DNA of 64,000 nucleotides from contig CAWJPF010000035.1 of NCBI GenBank assembly GCA_963844625.1, positions 62,001-126,000 of the forward strand, written 5' to 3'. This document shows positions 58,401-64,000 of the stretch, in pieces. The notes below the pieces were generated by a model that was not told where the DNA came from, made no database searches, and was given only the letters and a program-made list of their open reading frames with translations. Source of the DNA: Palsa-504 sp963844625 (GTDB taxonomy: Bacteria; Actinomycetota; Actinomycetes; Streptosporangiales; Streptosporangiaceae). Every line of letters begins with the position of its first letter. Position 1 is the first letter of the stretch. The position numbers and the translations under genes are program-made.

Positions 58401-58486
58401 GTGACGCCGGGCAGGCGCTCGAGCAGGACTACCGTCGCGCCGCCCGCCGCGCGCGCGCCGTGATGGAGCCGCTCTTCTACGGCTGA
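55430..58486 (+). CDS. glnE: bifunctional glutamine synthetase adenylyltransferase/deadenylase
   Basis: Controls GlnA activity by adding and removing AMP. 1018 residues with two homologous nucleotidyltransferase halves. The N-terminal deadenylase half has GGRELNYASDVDVIFVAEP and NLRPEGRSGPLV; the C-terminal adenylylase half has GGHECGYGSDADVLFVHDP and DLRPEGRQGPLV. Each catalytic Asp pair is intact, and each is followed by a KLGPGGL(R/S)D(I/V)E helical motif. GTG 55430. The last ten bases overlap the convergent gene at 58477. Confidence 0.97.
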   Translation: MSGSRTTLAGWLARMGFADAARAERLLLTDIGVTAAELNSDVIVAALAAAADPDLALTGLARISSAAANPAALRAGLRAEQDFRDRLTAVLGVSAGLADHLARHPEDYEVLRGAVIRPGPAELRDEMLHAVGADPTGPEDPQACGREPVAALAAAYRRRLLHLAARDMTGAATVDAVAEELADIAAAVLEAALAVARAELPSGASSCRLAVVAMGKCGGRELNYASDVDVIFVAEPVKDEDETTALAAASRLAAGLIGVCARSTPEGSIFPVDPNLRPEGRSGPLVRTLASHRAYYERWAKTWEFQALLKARPVAGDMALGQAYADALGPLVWEAVRRENFVEDVQAMRRRVEQSLPARQAGRELKLGPGGLRDIEFAVQLLQLVHGRTDEALRSPATLPALAALAGGGYVGRADADELASAYRFLRRTEHLLQLHRLSRTHTLPEDPAVLRRLGRAMKSIDGPNEPWWQSPDTLIRPDPAVEFDELWRRHARQVRRLHEKLFYRPLLEAVARLPTDAARLSPAEARARLEALGYADPAGALRHIDALTAGVSRRAAIQRTLLPVLLGWFADAVEPDAGLLAFRQVSDELGSSPWYLRLLRDETKAAERMARVLASSRYAASLLLRAPEAVAIFGDDAELAPRSLAALRSEMMAAAQRYDDDAEGAVTAVRSVRRRELLRTSIADALDIAGSAGTGLAATAEALTNITRATVEAALAVAVRKISTELREPLPTRFAVIAMGRFGGHECGYGSDADVLFVHDPLPGYPEKHASDTAHAVAVELRRLLALPVPDPALIVDSDLRPEGRQGPLVRTLAAYRGYYQRWSAPWEAQALIRAEPAAGDARLGAEFTRMIAEFRYPKGGLDPAAVREIRRIKARMEAERIPRGADRALHVKLGPGGLSDVEWTVQLLQLQHAHALPGLRTTRTGAAMEVAVQAGLLPGADVAALMAAWELAARIRNAIVLVGGRPSDILPGRHRELTAVARLLGYPPGDAGQALEQDYRRAARRARAVMEPLFYG

Positions 58487-59346
58487 TACCCGTTGGCCCG
58501 CAGTACGCGCAGGGCGTCGACGGTGAGGAAACCGCGCCAGTCCCGTTCGGCCGCCGGTGACCAGGCCGGCCAGTTGAACGTCCAGCCGCCGTCGTCGAGC
58601 TGGGCTTGGGCGAGATGGTCCAGGTGGGCCTTGATGGTCACGTCGTCGAACAGGCTGCGGGCTAGCGAGCCGGGCTCGGGCGCGAAGTCAAGCGGGCCGT
58701 GCGTCTCGCCGGCCGCCTCCGGGTCGAGGGCCACCAGGTTCCGGTCGAGGATCAGCGGGCCGACCTGACCGAACACATCCCTGGCCCGGTCCCGGTCGGG
58801 CACGTGCTGCAGGAACGCCAGGACGCCGAACATCTCGTACCCGCTCGGTTCGGTGACCGTGCCGATCCTGGTCCACATCAGCTCCGTGGCGCGATCGAGC
58901 CAGGCGTGGCTGACGCCCCGGGCGTGCAGCGTACCCGCGATCATGCCGGTGGCGATGAGCGAGGCGGGATGGCCTTCCTCGGGCACCCACCATGGTGCGT
59001 GCGGCCAGCCGGCCAGGGTGGCCTCGACGAAGGCCGCGCCGCCTTCGCCGGGTGCCACCGAAGCGAGCCAGTCGCAGGCCCCGCGGACCAGGGCGTCATC
59101 CCACGCGTCCGTCTCGTCCATGATGCGCAACGCCATCTCGACGGCGGCGGGCTGGCTGCCGGGAGCCCGGCAATCCGGCTCGAGTCCATGACCGAACCCG
59201 CCGTCGTCATTGCGGTAAGCGGCCACCGCGTCACGTACCGGCCCGGCCGTGCCGTCGCCGAACAGCCGCTGGAATCTGCGCCGGTCGATCACCCTCGCGT
59301 TGGCGGCGATGAAGGCGGCGGCAGCGTCGAAGTGTGGAGTGTCCAT
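58477..59346 (-). CDS. terpenoid-cyclase/prenyltransferase-like toroid protein
   Basis: 289 residues with repeats typical of alpha/alpha toroids: AYRNDDGGFGHGLEPD, ACDWLASVAPGEGGAAF and AQLDDGGWTFNWPAWSPAAERDWRG. The QDDGGW-type blocks resemble squalene-cyclase repeats, but no catalytic Asp cluster is clear, so enzymatic function is not assigned. ATG 59346. Overlaps the 3' end of glnE by ten bases. Confidence 0.75.
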   Translation of the reverse strand: MDTPHFDAAAAFIAANARVIDRRRFQRLFGDGTAGPVRDAVAAYRNDDGGFGHGLEPDCRAPGSQPAAVEMALRIMDETDAWDDALVRGACDWLASVAPGEGGAAFVEATLAGWPHAPWWVPEEGHPASLIATGMIAGTLHARGVSHAWLDRATELMWTRIGTVTEPSGYEMFGVLAFLQHVPDRDRARDVFGQVGPLILDRNLVALDPEAAGETHGPLDFAPEPGSLARSLFDDVTIKAHLDHLAQAQLDDGGWTFNWPAWSPAAERDWRGFLTVDALRVLRANGYQP

Positions 59347-59416
59347 CGGCTCATGAGACCACGGGCCGCGTCCGGCGTATTGAACGAAACGGCCACGGTC
59401 ATGACATCCTGGGAAG

Positions 59417-60239
59417 GTGGATGCACCGGCTCGCGAGGCGCCCCCAAGCGGCCGGGCGAGCCTGCTGGCCCGCTTGGCGGCCGGCGGTGTACGAGGGCTG
59501 CCGCCCGGCTACTGCGAATGGCAGCCGCCCGCCGCGCTGCGGCCCGCCGTGGCCTGCCTGTGGGCGCAGGTCACCCCGGACGGGGCCGATCGTGACGGTC
59601 TCGTGCTACCCGACGCCTGCACCGACCTGGTTCTGGGAGCCAGGCCGGGGGGCTTTCGTGGCCGGACCGGATACGGGTCCGGTACTGACCCGGATGCCAG
59701 CCGGCACGGTCATGGTCGGGGTCCGCTTCCGGCCGTCCGCGGGCGGCCCGGCGCTCGGCGTCCCGCTGAGCGAGCTGCGCGATCTTCGGGTGGACCTGAC
59801 CGACCTGCGTGCGGGCGAGGCCAGGCGGCTGCCTGGCACGCTCGACCCGGATGCAGCGCTGAGGCGCACGCTGGACTTGGCGGCGGCTCTCGTCGCGGAC
59901 GGCCCGCCGGATCCCGCCGTCACCTGGGCCGCCCGCCTGCTCCGCGACCCGCGGGCGCGCGCGGAAGACGTCGCGGCCGAGGTCGGTCTCAGCCCGCGGC
60001 AACTGCGCCGCCGCTGTCACGAGGTGGTCGGGTACGGCCCGAAGACCCTGCAGCGGGTCCTGCGTTTCCGCCGATTCGTCTCCCGGATTGACGCTATCCC
60101 TGACCTTTCCGGGGACGCGGGCGACCTGGCCGCCATCGCGGCGGAAGCGGGCTATGCCGACCAGGCCCATCTCACCAGGGAGTGCGGGAAGCTCGCCGGC
60201 CTGACTCCCGCCGCCCTGATCAGGCAGCGAGTGTCCTAG
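59417..60239 (+). CDS. AraC-family regulator, frame broken by a 1-nt insertion
   Basis: The N-terminal part is read from GTG 59417 (PPGYCEWQPPAALRPAVACLW, LPDACTDLVL). From WEPGRGAFVAGPDTGPV to the stop at 60239 the protein continues in another frame. Removing one C near 59633 joins them as CTDLVWEP, the family sequence. The C-terminal HTH pair is normal (DVAAEVGLSPRQLRRRCHEVVGYGPKTLQRVLRFRRF, AAEAGYADQAHLTREC). Either a pseudogene or a sequencing error. Confidence 0.8.
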
Positions 60240-60309
60240 GACTTCCGCACCCGGCTGAGCTGTCGCACGTCCGGCCGGAAGAAAATCGGCCATAGCGAAC
60301 AGCTGGCCG

Positions 60310-63300
60310 TTAACTCCCGGGGCAGACTTGCTGGAATGGCTGGCCCGCGGCGTAGTCAGCCCATTGCTGGCGGGTGAGCGATCGGTCCGTGATGGCGCAG
60401 GCGGCAGCCTGCAGCCCGGCTGGGAAGGCCACGTCCCATTGCCGGGCCGTGCCGTCGCCGCCCGCGGTGGCGAGCATCGTGCCGTCCTGGCCGAAGGCCG
60501 CCGTGTAGACCGGCTGGGTGCCTGCGGTCATGGGGGTGCCGACTTCCTGCCGGGTGGCGGTATCCCACAGCCGGACGGTGCCGTCGGCGCCTGCGGTGGC
60601 GAGCATCGTGCCGTCCGGGCTGAACGCCACGGTGTAGACCGGCTGGGTGCCTGCGGTCATGGGGGTGCCGACTTCCTGCTGGGTGGCGGTATCCCACAGC
60701 CGGACGGTGCCGTCGGCGCCTGCGGTGGCGAGCATCGTGCCGTCCGGGCTGAACGCGGCCGAGGCGATACCCTGTCCGGCCGCCGGCTGGCCGCTCGTGT
60801 TCGGGCCGGCGGTCATGGGGGTGCCGATCATCCGCTGGGTGGCGACCCGCCACAGGCTGGCCGTTCCGTTCGCGCCGACCGTCGCCAGGATCTTGCCGTC
60901 GCGGCTGAACACCAGGGCGGCCGGGCCGCCGGCGCTCATCGCGTCGCCGGTCTGGCGCTGGGTGGCCACATCCCACAGCCGGGCCTGGCCGTCGGTACCT
61001 ATCGTCGCGACCAGTGAGCCGTCCGGGCTGAACGCCACCGGGCCGTCGGCGTCGGCCGCGGGCAGCGGATCTCCGGTCCGGCGGCCGGTCGCCGTCGTCC
61101 ATAGCTGCAGGCCATGAGCTACCACGGCCACCGTCTGGCCGTCTGGGCTGATGGCCAGGCCATGAATGGCCTGGCCGCCGACGATCGGCACCCCGGCCGA
61201 GCGCCGGGTGGTGAGGTTCCACAACCGGACCGTGCCAAGAGCCCCGCCGACCGCGAGGACGTTGCCGTTTGCGCTCAGCACGGTCGGTGCGTGACCGCCG
61301 GCGGCGGCAGGCGTTTCCGGTGCGCCGAGGCCCAGCGGAGTGGCGGCCTGGTGAAAGCCAGCCGGGTTCCACAACCAGACCGTGCCATCGCCGCTGCCGG
61401 TAGCCAGCCCGCCTGTAGCCAGCCCGCCCGTAGCCAGCCCGCCCGTACGGCCAGAGCCCGCCCGCGGCCGGACTGAAGGCGACCGCGCTCACGGCACCCG
61501 AACCCGGCGCTGTCATGGGAGCTCCGGTCTGATGCTGCGTAGCGACAGCCCACAGCCCGGTCGACCCGTCACTGCCCGCGGTGGCGAGCGTAGTCCCGCT
61601 GGCGTTGAAGGTCAGTGCGGCCAGGGCGGTCCCGGTCGCCATGTCCGAGCCGTCCTGAGTCTCGGTGGCGACGGTCCACAGCCGGACGATCCCGTCTGCG
61701 TCGCCGGTGGCCAGGATCGTGCCACCCGGGCTGAACATCAGCGTCTTGACCGCCGCCGAGCTGGCCACCAGCGCGGCCCCGGCCTCCTGCCCGGTGGCGA
61801 CGTCCCACAGCTGGACCGTTCCGTCCGTGCTGGCGGCGGCCACCGTGGCGCCGTCCGCGCTGAACGCCACCGCGTCCACGGGCTTGAGATCCGAGCTCAT
61901 CGGCGCGCCGATCTCCTGCCCGGTGGCGACGGTCCACAGCCGGACGTTCCCGTCCTCGCCGCCGGTGGCCGCGATCTTGCCGTCCGGGCTGAACGCGACC
62001 GCGCTACCCGCCGAGGCCCCGCCCAGCTCGTGTGCGTCGATCGCGGCGTGATCGGTCAGGTTCCACGTGCCGATGGCACCGGGGCCGGCGACGTCCAGGG
62101 TCTTGCCGTGGCCGGTGAACGCCAGCGTGCCTACCGCCGTGTCCCAGCTGGCTGTGCTGACCAGGGCATGCGAGGTTAGGTCCCACAACCGGATGACGCC
62201 GTCGGAGTACCCGGCCGCCAGGGTCGTGCCGCCAGGGCTGTAAGCCAGCGCGGTCACCACGCCTGGTCCGGCGCCCAGGATTCCCCGCACCGGCTGGGCG
62301 AGCGACTCGAGCAGGCTGTACCGCGCCTGAGCCGTCGGCGCGACCCGCCACGCGGCTCCGGCGAGCAGCGAGGCCGTGACCGGATCCAGCGCCTCGAGCG
62401 CCGTGCTTTGCGCGGCCAGGCGTCCGGACAGGTCCGTGGTCCGCTGCTGGTCCGCGGTGTTCCTGGCCGACCTGACCGCCACGCCCGCTCCGGCCAGTGC
62501 GGCCAGGAGCAGTACGACCAGGACCGTGACCAGCGTCCGGCGCCCCCACCTGCCCCGGGTCACAGACCGCCCGCTGGCGCGCAGGAAAGCAGCCTCGTGC
62601 GGAGTTAGCGCCGGGTAACGGTCCGGATCGGCCGCCCAGACTCCTGCGGCTTGCCGGGCCGCCGCGAGCTCGACTCCCCGGTAAAGGACGGCGGCGTCCT
62701 TTCCGTTCGTACCCCACCGGGCCGCATCGTCAGCGAGGCGTCCGTGCAGGATCACGGTGGCCTGATCTTCCTCCAGCCAGTTCCGCAGCCGCGGCCACGC
62801 CTGCAGCAGCACCTCATGTGCGATCTCGGCACTGTCGGCGTCCAGGACCACGAGACAGGCCCGCGCGAACGTGTCGAGCACCGCGTCAACCTGGGCCCAT
62901 TGGCTCTTGGGGCGCCGCCCGCGCAGATCGGCTCGGGTGACCCGCCGGCGGACGGGCTGATGATCCTGGCCGATCGCCGCCAGCTGCCTGAACACCTCCC
63001 GCGTGATCGTCTGCTGGTTCTCGGGCAGCCCATCGTAGATTGCCTCGGCGCTGACCTCTATCGCGCGCGCGACCCGGCCGGACCGGTCGTAGCCCTCGGC
63101 GGTCAGCTGGCTGCCTTGCCGTCTCGCCCAGGTCGCCATCATGGCCTGCGAAAGCCGGGGGAGTACCTGGCCGGCGTGCTGGCTGCTGGCCGCACGCACA
63201 TCCGCCACGATCATGTCGATGAGAGCGCTGTCAATGCGCAGGCCGCCCACCTCGGCCGGTCCCGCGATCGCGCGTCGCAGCCGCGCTTCGGGCATCGGGC

Positions 63301-64000
63301 CGACCACGAGCTGAGCCTGCTCCATGGCCCGGACGAGCTGAGGGTAGGCCGCGCACCGGTCCCAGTAGTCCCCGCGAACCGCGATCACGACCCGGGCTGG
63401 GGGCTCGGATCGCGACCCGGCCGGTTTGGTCGCGGCCGCGCACACCGCGCCGATGAACGCGCTTCGCTCCAGCCTGCCGTCTTCGCCGCCGTCCGCGAAG
63501 ACCTGCTCGAACTGGTCGATGATCAGGACCAGCGGTGCACCCGACGTGACCTCACTGACCAGCAGGTGAGCGTCGCCTGGCGCGTCGGCGAGAAGCTGCC
63601 GGACCGGGCCGGGGTCCCGGTCGCCTAGTGCGGCCAGCTTCTCCGCCAGCTCGGTGAGCGGCCGCGCGGTCGGGGTCATGCTGATGACGGGCCAGGAAGA
63701 CGAGCCGGGCAGCTGCACGCCGCGGGCCAGCGCGGGGATCAGGCCGGCGTTGAGCAGCGAGGTCTTGCCGGCTCCCGCGCCGCCGCTGACCATGACAATC
63801 CCGGTCTCGGTCAGCTTGCCCGCCAGCTCTGCGGTTAGCCGTTCCCGGCCGAAGAACACCGCTTCATGGGCCTGGTTATACGGCCGCAACCCGGGGTAGG
63901 GGCAGCCGCCCGCCCAGCCGGGGCCCGGCTCCTCCTGGCCGCCAGGCCCCGGGGTCCACTGGCGGGTGCGGCGCTCGATGACCGCCAGCTCTTCGCGGAT
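60310..64000 (-). CDS. STAND NTPase with WD40 propeller, frameshifted, 5' end outside the window
   Basis: Signal-transduction type NTPase. The frame is open to the right edge (YPGLRPYNQAHEAVFFGRERL). The nSTAND-type NTPase has Walker A GGAGAGKTSLLN and Walker B PLVLIIDQFEQVF. A helical region and one transmembrane segment (TLVTVLVVLLLAALAGAGVAV, nt about 62500-62560) follow, then about 14 WD40 blades. The frame changes near 61445-61475: upstream reads AFSPAAGGLWPYGRAGY, downstream LATGGLATGSGDGTVWLWN, so the last blades (60310 to about 61440) lie in another frame. The joint falls in 15-bp tandem repeats. Two blades near 60503-60760 are almost identical with a 129-bp period. Function unknown; related proteins occur in signalling and in defence. 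Confidence 0.8.
61400..61463. repeat. 15-bp tandem repeats at the WD40 frame break
   Basis: Three units of GTAGCCAGCCCGCCY (61400-61444), then a diverged 19-bp unit (61445-61463). The four extra bases of the last unit account for the frame change. Confidence 0.75.

Noticed and set aside
60240..64000. Conflict or defence island built around the STAND-WD40 gene
   Set aside because: Neighbours in view are AraC and a toroid protein, with no nuclease, toxin or other defence gene; the gene is also frameshifted and truncated by the window edge.

Overview
The window is chromosomal DNA of a high-GC actinobacterium, most likely a Streptosporangiales-type lineage (inferred; the 16S at 19071-20588 would settle it). 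The signs are third-position GC-rich coding, an actinobacterial rrn leader, an F420-NADP reductase, the GlnA2/NadE/GlnE neighbourhood and the pheT-arg-tyrS-rrn order. The content is mostly core chromosome; no prophage, IS element, integrase or CRISPR array was seen.

Layout: (1) 1-2334 is the 3' part of pheT, followed by hairpin-rich spacer and an MFS exporter. (2) 4080-8221 is the most unusual part. Two paralogous membrane diguanylate cyclases on the + strand are each preceded by a divergent minus-strand tandem array of tiny open frames. Each frame has its own Shine-Dalgarno and would encode a heptapeptide: MRGESWG in 4 copies, MRTTSWG in 5 copies. (3) 8237-16301 holds a lipoprotein and the overlapping arginine operon argC-J-B-D-F-R-H, without argG. 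argH carries a 1-nt frameshift, and an ARG-box-like site lies before argC. (4) 16305-18403 encodes a 3-methyladenine glycosylase and tyrS. (5) 18793-24352 is a complete rrn operon (16S-23S-5S, no spacer tRNA) with a strong promoter and terminator. (6) 24392-30930 encodes a low-complexity TPR-like protein, an MBL-fold hydrolase, DUF1015, a TPR protein and a HAD-IIA phosphatase. (7) 31070-33713 holds a cysteine-rich leader peptide with mutually exclusive hairpins before a cysteine-dioxygenase-like gene, then an ABC exporter pair. (8) 33900-46055 is housekeeping and accessory: map, two YbjQ-like proteins, npdG, TetR/cupin with a perfect palindromic operator, panB, a serine hydrolase, and a DHA2 exporter with its TetR. 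(9) 46260-58486 is the nitrogen region: nadE, glnA2, S9 peptidase, MarR/YceI, an aldehyde dehydrogenase, a lipoprotein and glnE. (10) 58477-64000 encodes a toroid-type protein, a frameshifted AraC regulator, and a STAND NTPase-WD40 protein that is frameshifted and runs off the right edge.

Two themes recur. In-frame expansions of short tandem repeats lie inside otherwise conserved genes (pheT, argR, the lipoproteins, the CDO-like protein, the TPR-like protein). Three reading frames are broken by small indels (argH, araC-type, WD40); without raw reads, sequencing error and real mutation cannot be separated.
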